From Bacillota bacterium (GTDB lineage: Bacteria > Bacillota > Clostridia > Clostridiales > Clostridiaceae), in assembly GCA_023424785.1 (NCBI GenBank), contig JAFADP010000031.1:1-64000 (forward strand): 64,000 bases of DNA. The letters run 5' to 3'. The position numbers and the translations under genes were made by a program. Below, piece by piece: positions 43,952 through 51,726 of the stretch; positions within the stretch are counted from its first letter, which is position 1; each line of letters begins with the position of its first letter. Under the pieces are notes generated by a model. That model worked only from the letters and a program-made list of their open reading frames with translations. It ran no database searches and was not told the DNA's origin.

Positions 43952-44854
43952 ATGAGCACAAAGGATAAGTTTTTAAATGAAGTAGAAAGTGGAAAAAATA
44001 TAAAAATATCATTAATGGTAATGAAAATAATATTTAAGGATGCATCGAAGGTAGTATGTATATTAGCTGATAAAAGTGGAGATATAAAAGCAAACATTCC
44101 TTGTTTTAATGATTGTATAAAGGAAGGAAAAGTTTTATTAATAGAAGGAATTAAAGATAATAATTTAGATGTTAAAAAATATGAATTTGTTTCAGAATAT
44201 AATTTAGAAGACTATCTTCCAACAATAAATAAGCCTATAGATTCAATAATGAATGATATAGAAAAACTTACAAATAAATATGTGTTATCTAGAGAAGGAA
44301 AATCATTAAATGATTATTTCTTTAAAGATAGTGTATTTTTGGACAAATTTAAAAGAGGAATAGGTGGAGTATCTATGCACCATAATTATTTAGGTGGACT
44401 TGCAGAACATACATTAGGGGTTATGAATTTAACAGCAATGCTTTGTGATACTTATGATTGTAGAAGAAGTGAAGTTGCAGTACTTTCTGCAAAGCTTCAT
44501 GATATAGGAAAAATATATGAATTATATTATGATGGACCTTTTAGATACACACTTAGAGGAGAGTTGGAAGGACATATTGTTATAGGAGTTCAAATGATAG
44601 ATGAAGCAGTAAGAAGTATTTCAGGATTTTATAGTGATGATTTTATTTCAAGAATAAAAGGATGTATTACTCAACATCATGGAAAGCTTGAGTATGGTTC
44701 TCCTAGAGAAATGAAAATGGAAGAGGCTTTTATATTAAACTATGCAGATTCTATAGATGCAACTATGAATAAAATATCTAGATTAAAAGAAAAGGTTCCA
44801 AGTGGACATTGGTCAGATTATGATAGAGCTTTAGAAACAAGGATATATCTATAA
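43952..44854 (+). CDS. yhaM: 3'-5' exoribonuclease YhaM family (OB-fold + HD)
   Basis: 300 aa. An N-terminal OB-fold nucleic-acid-binding part (about 1-90, with VCILADKSGDIKANIP) is followed by an HD-domain hydrolase (about 140-290). The HD domain has HHNYLGGLAEHTLGV, LSAKLHDIGKIYE (metal-binding HD) and TQHHGKLEYGSPRE. In Bacillus YhaM degrades RNA and single-stranded DNA from the 3' end. The start follows TTGGAGGAATAGT. A short secreted protein gene follows after 50 bases without a terminator. Confidence 0.93.
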   Translation: MSTKDKFLNEVESGKNIKISLMVMKIIFKDASKVVCILADKSGDIKANIPCFNDCIKEGKVLLIEGIKDNNLDVKKYEFVSEYNLEDYLPTINKPIDSIMNDIEKLTNKYVLSREGKSLNDYFFKDSVFLDKFKRGIGGVSMHHNYLGGLAEHTLGVMNLTAMLCDTYDCRRSEVAVLSAKLHDIGKIYELYYDGPFRYTLRGELEGHIVIGVQMIDEAVRSISGFYSDDFISRIKGCITQHHGKLEYGSPREMKMEEAFILNYADSIDATMNKISRLKEKVPSGHWSDYDRALETRIYL

Positions 44855-44904
44855 TATATTGGGAGAGAGGATTATTTATTACTAATAAAATAAGGGGTGA
44901 TATT

Positions 44905-45426
44905 ATGAAGAATAATCAAAAACTAGGAGTAATATTATCATTTATTATAATAATTTTTACTTATTCTATTGGCTTTGGTACTTTTGTACAAGCAAAAGTT
45001 AGTAAGAACAACTTAAAGAGAGAAAATATTTATGGTTTTGTTAATTATTTATATGAAAAAGATGGAGATACAATAGTTGTTGTTGATGAAGTTGAGTTTT
45101 TTAGAGGGGATAAAGCTAAAGAAGAATATTCTAAAGATAATAATGGAGAAGTATCAAAAGATGCATTTGGATGGGATTATTATATAAGAAATAATGATAG
45201 TAGTGAAAAAGACTATATGGTATCACCTAATTGCAAATTTCAAGTATGTAAATTTGCAATTAGTAATGATACATCTATAGATTTAGTTGAAATTTCCGGT
45301 AAGGAGTTTAAAGGTTATGTAAGCAAGTCTCTTAAACAATATACACTTCCAACAAGAGCGTTATTGTTTAAAATAACCTTACAAGATAATATTATAACTA
45401 AAATTGTTATGGAATATACGCCTTAA
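44905..45426 (+). CDS. secreted or membrane-anchored protein of unknown function
   Basis: 173 aa. The N-terminal hydrophobic segment (LGVILSFIIIIFTYSIGFGTF) is a signal peptide or anchor; cleavage after VQAKV is plausible. The remainder is polar and beta-rich, with an aromatic/acidic centre (GDKAKEEYSKDN, FGWDYYIRNND) and two cysteines in NCKFQVCKF that could pair outside the cell. I do not recognise the family. The start follows AAGGGGTGATATT. A long imperfect hairpin terminator follows. Confidence 0.7.
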   Translation: MKNNQKLGVILSFIIIIFTYSIGFGTFVQAKVSKNNLKRENIYGFVNYLYEKDGDTIVVVDEVEFFRGDKAKEEYSKDNNGEVSKDAFGWDYYIRNNDSSEKDYMVSPNCKFQVCKFAISNDTSIDLVEISGKEFKGYVSKSLKQYTLPTRALLFKITLQDNIITKIVMEYTP

Positions 45427-45471
45427 AATAAAATAATTATATATGAGTTTATCATATTATTTTGAGTTAGT

Positions 45472-45545
45472 AAGTGCGAATTATTACTTTGTTTGACTTA
45501 TAGTATGTCAATGAAAAAATAAAGTAATAAATTCACACTTTTTTA
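45472..45545 (+). terminator. long hairpin terminator upstream of the two-component genes
   Basis: Arms AAGTGCGAATTATTACTT and AAGTAATAAATTCACACTT pair with one wobble and one bulge around an internal small stem (TTGAC/GTCAA), followed by a T-rich run. Confidence 0.65.
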
Positions 45546-45567
45546 TTTCTTTAGAATTTCTTTAGAT
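45546..45567 (+). promoter_or_regulatory. tandem 11-bp direct repeat, probable OmpR-type regulator box
   Basis: TTTCTTTAGAA and TTTCTTTAGAT lie head to tail at exactly 11-bp spacing upstream of the response-regulator gene, just before a TATAAT-like box. This is the binding geometry of OmpR/PhoB-family regulators and suggests autoregulation. Confidence 0.5.
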
Positions 45568-45633
45568 TTATTATAATAAATTCTTAAATTATGAGTTATA
45601 TACTAAAACTAAGTTAAGAGATGAGGTGATAAT

Positions 45634-45663
45634 ATGGTACTCTATATATATGAATTTTATTAA
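45634..45663 (+). CDS. nine-codon leader ORF before the response regulator
   Basis: ATG 45634 has a good ribosome site (GATGAGGTGATAAT) and reads MVLYIYEFY then TAA. The stop codon overlaps the AAAGGTGG ribosome site of the response-regulator gene, so its translation could couple to or gate the downstream gene. It may be accidental. Confidence 0.35.
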   Translation: MVLYIYEFY

Positions 45664-45678
45664 AGGTGGTTATTTATT

Positions 45679-46383
45679 ATGGGTGGATATAGTGTATTAG
45701 TTGTTGAAGATGAAAAGGAAATAGCAGATGCAATAGAGATATATCTAAGAAATCAAGGATATAAAGTTTTTAAGGGATACAATGGCTTAGAGGGATTAGA
45801 TATTATAAATAAAGAAACTATACATTTGGCAATTGTAGATATAATGATGCCAAAGATAGATGGTATATCAATGGTTATGAAGCTAAGAGAAAATCACGAT
45901 TTTCCTGTTATAATGCTTTCTGCAAAGTCAGAAGAAATAGATAAAATTACAGGATTAAATATTGGTGCTGATGATTATGTAACAAAGCCATTTAATCCAA
46001 TGGAGCTTTTAGCAAGAGTAAACTCACATTTAAGAAGATATGCAAAATACTTAAATGCTGTAGGGACAAAACAAAAGCAAGAAAATGTATATGTAATTGG
46101 TGGACTTGAATTAAATGTAGACACAAAAGAAGTAACTGTTGATGGAAATTTAATTAAGGTTACTCCAAAAGAATTTAATATTTTACTTCTTCTTATGAGA
46201 AATCCAGGAAGGGTATTTTCTTCAGAAGAAATATATGAGAGGGTATGGGGAGAGGATGCTATAAACTGTGATACAATAATGGTTCATGTAAGAAATATAA
46301 GAGAAAAAATAGAGGTAAATCCAAAGAATCCAAAATATTTAAAGGTGGTATGGGGAGTTGGCTATAAAATTGAAAAAGTATAA
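45679..46383 (+). CDS. OmpR-family response regulator
   Basis: 234 aa. The receiver domain (1-115) has the acidic pocket VVEDEKE, phosphoacceptor D54 in IVDIMMP and K103 in VTKPFNP. The C-terminal winged-helix DNA-binding domain (about 130-234) includes TPKEFNILLLLMRNPGRVFS and TIMVHVRNIREKIE. It is closest in style to VncR/VanR-type regulators. It is followed directly by its sensor kinase. Possible targets are its own promoter (direct repeats at 45546) and the similar boxes before the MoxR operon. Confidence 0.94.
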   Translation: MGGYSVLVVEDEKEIADAIEIYLRNQGYKVFKGYNGLEGLDIINKETIHLAIVDIMMPKIDGISMVMKLRENHDFPVIMLSAKSEEIDKITGLNIGADDYVTKPFNPMELLARVNSHLRRYAKYLNAVGTKQKQENVYVIGGLELNVDTKEVTVDGNLIKVTPKEFNILLLLMRNPGRVFSSEEIYERVWGEDAINCDTIMVHVRNIREKIEVNPKNPKYLKVVWGVGYKIEKV

Positions 46384-46396
46384 AGACAATAAGGTT

Positions 46397-48688
46397 ATGA
46401 AAAAAGAAAATAAAAATTATTTATTAAGTGCTATAGTATTTACATTACTTATAGTTTGTTCAATAACTATGGTAGGTTTATATACTAAAATAGATAAAAA
46501 AGTAAAAGATGAAGCTTTTAATGGTTATGAATTTTATTCATTATTATATAATGAGAATTTAAATCTTTATATAGATATAATGAAGCAAAATGATGATAAG
46601 ATAAGTGATGAGGATATACTAATAAAAAATGTAGATAGAGGTATAGTAGAAAAGTATTATAGAGAGTATTATGAAGATTATTATAGTGACCCTTATGAAT
46701 ACTATGATAGTGAAATTTCAGAAGAAAATGGTACGGTTTCATCCACTAAGACTATTAAAGAATCTGTTGGTGAAGAGGATAATTCTAATAATACTGATGA
46801 AGAAATGTATAATGCCTATATTAATGGAATATTAGATGAGACCTTATATGCAATAGATGAAAGTAGTGGTTTAGATTTAAACTATATGGTTATTAAAGAT
46901 AATAAAGTATTATCAGAAGGTGAAAATAGCATATCAAAATATGTGACTTTAAGAGAAGATGGAAACTTAGATTATAATTCATATACTCTTAAAAGCAAGT
47001 ATGAATGGTATATTATAATGTCTTATGATAGTGAAGGAAAGTGTACTATATCTGAAGTATATAGAAGTGATAAATCGGATGCACAAAATATGATTAATAG
47101 TTTTAATATAAGTGGAGTTATTGGTGGTACTTATGAAGGAATAGAGTTTAATGAAATAAAAGATACAACATTTATTTATGGAGCTGATAAGGACTTTTTT
47201 AACAGTAATAATAGCTACTATAATCATATTTATTTAAATGATAAGTACGTATTTAATATAATGATATATGTTATGATTATTGGATCAATACTAGCATTAA
47301 TAGCACTTATAATACCATATAAATATGAAAAAGATATTGTAGTAGTAAAATCATTAAGTAGAGTGCCTTTAGAAATTAAAGTTATTGGATTACCACTTAC
47401 ATTAATTGGTGGAGTTTTTATGTCAACGTACCTTGTAAGAGCTACATGTGGAAATTATTTTGATGAAGCATTATCTTATATAGATATTACAGGTAAAGGG
47501 GCAGATATAATAATAACTATAGCAAATATATTATATTGGACTATTGGTTTTGGATTAGTATTCTTTACAGCTTATTCAATAAAGAAAATATTTAAAGATG
47601 GAATTAAAAATAGCCTAAAAGATAATACAATAGTATATTTTGTTTTTAGATTTATAAAAAAATTAACAAAAAAAATTGCACAATATGTATCTAAAGTTGA
47701 TTTAAGAGATAAATCAAATAAGAAGTTATTAGTTTTAATAGGATTAAATTTTTTATTACTTTCAGTAATATGTATGTTATGGTTTTTTGGTATAGGTGCT
47801 TTAATAATTTATTCTGTAGTATTATTTTTTATAGCTAAAAAGTATATGGATAATATTAAAGAGAAGTATAAAAAATTATTATGTGCTACAAATAAAATTG
47901 CACAAGGTAAATTAGATGTAACTATAGATGAAAATCTTGGAATATTTGAACCTTTTAAAGAAGAGTTAGATAAAATTCAAAAAGGATTTAAAAAGGCTGT
48001 TGATGAAGAAGTTAAAAGTCAAAGAATGAAAACAGAACTTATATCAAATGTTTCCCATGATTTAAAAACTCCATTAACTTCAATAATTACTTATGTTGAT
48101 TTATTAAAACAAGAAAATATTACAGATGAAGATAGAAATAAGTATATTGATACTATAGATAGAAAATCTCAAAGATTAAAGAAATTAATTGAAGATTTAT
48201 TTGAAATGAGTAAAGCAAGTAGTGGAAATATAAAATTAAACTTAATGAAGGTTGATATTGTATCATTAATGCAACAAGCACAATTTGAGTTAAGTGATAA
48301 AATTAGTGAATCTTCATTAGAATTTAGAAATAACTATCCAGAAAATAAAGTAATATTAGAACTTGATAGTGAAAAAACATATAGAATATTTGAAAATTTA
48401 TTAATAAATATTACTAAATATTCAATGAAAAACTCAAGAGTATATATAGATATAAAAGATGAGGAAGAAAGTGTTGAAATAACCTTTAGAAATATATCAG
48501 AGAATGAAATTAATTTTAGCATAAATGAAATTGTAGAAAGATTTGTTCGTGGAGATAAATCTAGAAATACAGAAGGATCTGGACTTGGACTTTCAATAGC
48601 AAAAAGTTTTGTGGAACTTCAAGGTGGAGAATTTAATATTGATATAGACGGTGATTTATTTAAAGTAACAATAAGATTTAAAAAATAA
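46397..48688 (+). CDS. sensor histidine kinase with large extracytoplasmic domain
   Basis: 763 aa. One N-terminal membrane segment precedes an extracytoplasmic domain (~35-290) with a Tyr/Asp/Glu-rich part (YYREYYEDYYSDPYEYYD). About five membrane segments follow (to ~490), then a short linker and HisKA with H554 in SNVSHDLKTPL. The HATPase has an N box (NLLINITKYSM) and SGLGLSIAKS. The usual G1 DxGxG is replaced by SENEINFSINEI, as in VanS-like kinases. The start is uncertain: ATG 46397 has only a weakly spaced AAGG, and TTG 46358 inside the regulator gene is an alternative. The signal is unknown. Confidence 0.88.
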   Translation: MKKENKNYLLSAIVFTLLIVCSITMVGLYTKIDKKVKDEAFNGYEFYSLLYNENLNLYIDIMKQNDDKISDEDILIKNVDRGIVEKYYREYYEDYYSDPYEYYDSEISEENGTVSSTKTIKESVGEEDNSNNTDEEMYNAYINGILDETLYAIDESSGLDLNYMVIKDNKVLSEGENSISKYVTLREDGNLDYNSYTLKSKYEWYIIMSYDSEGKCTISEVYRSDKSDAQNMINSFNISGVIGGTYEGIEFNEIKDTTFIYGADKDFFNSNNSYYNHIYLNDKYVFNIMIYVMIIGSILALIALIIPYKYEKDIVVVKSLSRVPLEIKVIGLPLTLIGGVFMSTYLVRATCGNYFDEALSYIDITGKGADIIITIANILYWTIGFGLVFFTAYSIKKIFKDGIKNSLKDNTIVYFVFRFIKKLTKKIAQYVSKVDLRDKSNKKLLVLIGLNFLLLSVICMLWFFGIGALIIYSVVLFFIAKKYMDNIKEKYKKLLCATNKIAQGKLDVTIDENLGIFEPFKEELDKIQKGFKKAVDEEVKSQRMKTELISNVSHDLKTPLTSIITYVDLLKQENITDEDRNKYIDTIDRKSQRLKKLIEDLFEMSKASSGNIKLNLMKVDIVSLMQQAQFELSDKISESSLEFRNNYPENKVILELDSEKTYRIFENLLINITKYSMKNSRVYIDIKDEEESVEITFRNISENEINFSINEIVERFVRGDKSRNTEGSGLGLSIAKSFVELQGGEFNIDIDGDLFKVTIRFKK

Positions 48689-48726
48689 ATTTATTAAAAA
48701 TATGTTTATTTTAATTTAATAAAAAG

Positions 48727-48758
48727 ATGGTATCTTAAGTTTTTAGGATACCATTTTT
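48727..48758 (+). terminator. intrinsic terminator after sensor kinase
   Basis: ATGGTATCTTAA pairs with TTAGGATACCAT (wobbles in the upper part), followed by TTTTTG. Confidence 0.75.
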
Positions 48759-48806
48759 GTAGTATACTTTATTTATTAAAAGTTAAACTTTAAGAGAGGG
48801 AAAGCA

Positions 48807-49970
48807 ATGGAAGAATTAAAAAAAGCAATTAGTGAAATTGTTGAAGATAGTGTAATAAAGATAGTCATTAGTAACAAACTAAATAAAGATATAAAGTATA
48901 ATAAGATAGTTTTTGAGTTAAAAGAAAATAATAAAGGTGAGTATTATCAAATAGAAAAGTTTACTGATAAGCAAGTATTTCATGAGAATATTAAGGTTAG
49001 TGAGCTAGAAAATAAGCTTTTTGAATATATAAATTGTAGCTATAAGCAAGTAAATGCTTGGTCAAATAGCAATACATATGATTTAAAAATATCTAAGAAA
49101 GGTAAGATATTTTTAAGTAAGAAAAAAGGTGATAATAGCAAAATATCAAATAAATCTCATAATAAAGAGAAAAATTATATCCTTAAAGAAGGAATGATAA
49201 TTCAACCTCTTATAGATTTGGGAGTATTTACAAAGGAAGGTAAAGTAGTAAACTCTAAGTATGATAAATATAAACAAATTAATAGATTTGTTGAAATAAT
49301 AGATGATGAAATAAAGAAAAATGATTATAAAGAACTTACTATACTTGATTTTGGGTGTGGAAAATCTTACTTAACATTTGTTTTATATTATTATTTTGTT
49401 GAAATTAAAAAGATAAATGTAAAAATGATAGGATTAGATTTGAAAGAAGATGTAATAAGAAAATGTAATGATATTGCAAAGAGATATAAATATGAAAATC
49501 TAACCTTTGAACTTGGAGATATAAATGGATTTAAGTATAACAATAAGGTTGATATGGTAATAACATTACATGCATGTGATACTGCAACTGATTATGCTTT
49601 ATATAACGCAATTAAATGGAATGCAAAAATGATATTCTCAGTTCCTTGCTGTCAACATGAATTAAATGCTCAAATGAAGAGTGAAGATTTATCTATATTA
49701 ACACAATACGGAATAATTCAAGAGAGAGTTGCAGCTCTTATGACAGATGCAATAAGAGGTAATTTATTAGAAGCAGTAGGATATAAGACACAACTACTAG
49801 AGTTTATAGATATATCACATTCTCCAAAGAATATTTTAATAAGAGCTTCTAAAGGTAAAATATCTAAGGATAAAAAAGATAAATCATTAAGAGAAGTAGA
49901 TAATATTATAAAAGAATTTAACTTTTCACCAACTTTATATAATTTGTTAAAGAAGGATGAATTAATTTAA
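48807..49970 (+). CDS. class I SAM-dependent methyltransferase (Methyltransf_32 type)
   Basis: 387 aa. An N-terminal domain of ~125 residues rich in Lys is followed by a Rossmann methyltransferase core: motif I LDFGCGKSYLTF near 175, then IGLDLKED and LGDINGF. ITLHACDTATDYAL and SVPCCQHEL follow, a Cys-rich active region typical of this family. The targets of such proteins are mostly unproven; the N-terminal domain may bind RNA. The start follows TTAAGAGAGGGAAAG. Single-gene unit between two terminators. Confidence 0.85.
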   Translation: MEELKKAISEIVEDSVIKIVISNKLNKDIKYNKIVFELKENNKGEYYQIEKFTDKQVFHENIKVSELENKLFEYINCSYKQVNAWSNSNTYDLKISKKGKIFLSKKKGDNSKISNKSHNKEKNYILKEGMIIQPLIDLGVFTKEGKVVNSKYDKYKQINRFVEIIDDEIKKNDYKELTILDFGCGKSYLTFVLYYYFVEIKKINVKMIGLDLKEDVIRKCNDIAKRYKYENLTFELGDINGFKYNNKVDMVITLHACDTATDYALYNAIKWNAKMIFSVPCCQHELNAQMKSEDLSILTQYGIIQERVAALMTDAIRGNLLEAVGYKTQLLEFIDISHSPKNILIRASKGKISKDKKDKSLREVDNIIKEFNFSPTLYNLLKKDELI

Positions 49971-49980
49971 ATAACTTATT

Positions 49981-50018
49981 AAGGGATACTATTAATAAAT
50001 AATTAGTATCCTTTATTT
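49981..50018 (+). terminator. intrinsic terminator after methyltransferase
   Basis: AAGGGATACTA pairs with TTAGTATCCTTT (one G-U), followed by a T-rich tail. Confidence 0.7.
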
Positions 50019-50077
50019 TATGTCTAAATGTGTCATAATATCATGGACTTTTTTATCTTACAAGTATAGAATTTAAG

Positions 50078-50098
50078 TGTAATATAAGTTATATTACA
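50078..50098. promoter_or_regulatory. 21-bp inverted repeat, candidate operator of the DUF4874/DUF4832 gene
   Basis: Perfect 10-bp arms TGTAATATAA and TTATATTACA surround a single central G, 39 bases before the start codon. The size and symmetry fit a dimeric repressor such as TetR, GntR or a Fur-family protein. Confidence 0.45.
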
Positions 50099-50137
50099 TT
50101 TACCATTATAGATAATTAATGAATATGGGGGATAAAA

Positions 50138-51595
50138 ATGAACAAAAAACCAAGATTATTATTAACAACAACTTTATTAACTATCATAGGAGTAGTATTT
50201 AATATTTTTACTATTAATGTGAGTGCGAATGTTAGAGAAGATAGTAAAAATTTATCAATAGTAGACTTAGATTATAGTGAAGTAACAAGTAATATAGTAA
50301 ATCCTGAAAGAGGATATTATGTACTAAGTAAAGCATATATTGCTGATGATTATAATGCATTTACTAATCCAAATCCAAGTCTTAGTACATTTAAAAAAAT
50401 AGCTGCGCAAGGAAATTCATTAGTAAGTTTACAAATAAATATAAGTCCATATACTGAAAAAGAACTTAGTGAAACTGCACTATTACAAATAAAAAATACT
50501 TTTAATTCTGTAAGACAAGCTGGATTAAAAGCTATAGTTAGGGTAGTATATGATTCAAAAGGAGTTAAATATCCAGAACCAGATGATTTCTCTCTTATAT
50601 TGAAACATTTAGATCAATTAAAACCTATATATGATATGAATGAAGATATTATATGTGTTGTAGAAGCTGGAATGCTTGGACCATGGGGAGAAGGACATAA
50701 TACTAAATATGATGAGTTAGAATATAGAAAAGCACTTGTGGATAAACTTATGGAAGTAGTTCCACAAAGTAGAATGATATCTGTTCGTACACCTAAAATG
50801 TATAGAGATATTTTTGGAGATAATCCAATTACAAGAGTAACTGCATTTAATGGAAGTAATGCTTCACGTTTAAGTCAGCATAATGATGGTTTTTTAGGAT
50901 CAAGTAATGACTATGGTACATATAAAACTTGGACAAGAGAAGAGGAACTTCAATGGTTAAAATCTCACACTAGATACTCTATGTATGGTGGAGAAGTAAT
51001 TAAGGTAGAAAGCGAATATAATAATTTAGATAATGCTATATATGAAATGGGAATGACTCATTGCCAATATATAAATGGAACATATGACCTTGATGTTAAG
51101 GAAAAATGGAAAAATAGTACTTATGTAAATGAAAATAGTGTCTATAATAATTTAGATGGAGAAACATATATTAAAGATCATTTAGGATATAGATATGTAT
51201 TAAGATCTTCTAAGCTAACTAAAGAAATAGAAAAAGGAGAATTAGGACAAGCTATAATTAGTATTGAAAATGTTGGTTTCGGAAATTTAATTAATAAAAG
51301 AAATGCAGAACTTGTATTAGTAAATGGGGAAACTCAAATAGTAATGCCAATAAATAGTGATCCAAGATTTTGGGAAGCAGGAGAAGTAACAGATATAAAC
51401 ATAGATATTGATACATCTAATTTAGAGTGTGGAAATTGGGACTTATATATTAAACTACCTGATATATCAGAATCATTATATAATAATGTGATATATTCTA
51501 TTAAGTTTGCTAACAATAATATTTGGAATGATTCAGTTGGTGGAAATTATATTGGTAGCATTAGCGTTGTAGAAAATAATGAAATAGTTGAATAA
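50138..51595 (+). CDS. exported DUF4874/DUF4832 protein (TIM-barrel-like)
   Basis: 485 aa. A signal peptide (about 1-32, ending near VSANV) precedes NPERGYYV, the start of the DUF4874 barrel half. It contains KAIVRVVYD, VEAGMLGPWGEGH (possible acidic active-site region) and PQSRMISVRTPKM, followed by the DUF4832 half with a beta-sandwich end (SSKLTKEIEKGELGQAIISIENVG). Family members are found in polysaccharide-related loci and resemble glycoside hydrolases, without proven activity. The start follows TGGGGGATAAAA. It has its own terminator and a striking palindrome upstream. Confidence 0.82.
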   Translation: MNKKPRLLLTTTLLTIIGVVFNIFTINVSANVREDSKNLSIVDLDYSEVTSNIVNPERGYYVLSKAYIADDYNAFTNPNPSLSTFKKIAAQGNSLVSLQINISPYTEKELSETALLQIKNTFNSVRQAGLKAIVRVVYDSKGVKYPEPDDFSLILKHLDQLKPIYDMNEDIICVVEAGMLGPWGEGHNTKYDELEYRKALVDKLMEVVPQSRMISVRTPKMYRDIFGDNPITRVTAFNGSNASRLSQHNDGFLGSSNDYGTYKTWTREEELQWLKSHTRYSMYGGEVIKVESEYNNLDNAIYEMGMTHCQYINGTYDLDVKEKWKNSTYVNENSVYNNLDGETYIKDHLGYRYVLRSSKLTKEIEKGELGQAIISIENVGFGNLINKRNAELVLVNGETQIVMPINSDPRFWEAGEVTDINIDIDTSNLECGNWDLYIKLPDISESLYNNVIYSIKFANNNIWNDSVGGNYIGSISVVENNEIVE

Positions 51596-51613
51596 TTTAA
51601 ATATTAAAACATT

Positions 51614-51648
51614 AAGTTCCTATTATCACTAATAGGAGCTTTTTTTTG
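51614..51648 (+). terminator. intrinsic terminator after DUF4832 gene
   Basis: An 11-bp stem AAGTTCCTATT / AATAGGAGCTT (one G-U) and an 8-T tract. Confidence 0.85.
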
Positions 51649-51663
51649 AAAAAATTCCAGTTA

Positions 51664-51692
51664 TTGATTAGTGATATAAATTAATATATAAT
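51664..51692 (+). promoter_or_regulatory. sigma-A promoter of the YceG-TelA unit
   Basis: TTGATT (51664-51669), a 17-base spacer and TATAAT (51687-51692), 35 bases before the ATG. Confidence 0.75.
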
Positions 51693-51726
51693 CAAATTAT
51701 CAATAATAAGAGAAGAGGGGGGTTAA

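Noticed and set aside
51334..51516. Minus-strand 60-codon ORF in the DUF4832 gene
   Set aside because: Antisense shadow; no translation signals.
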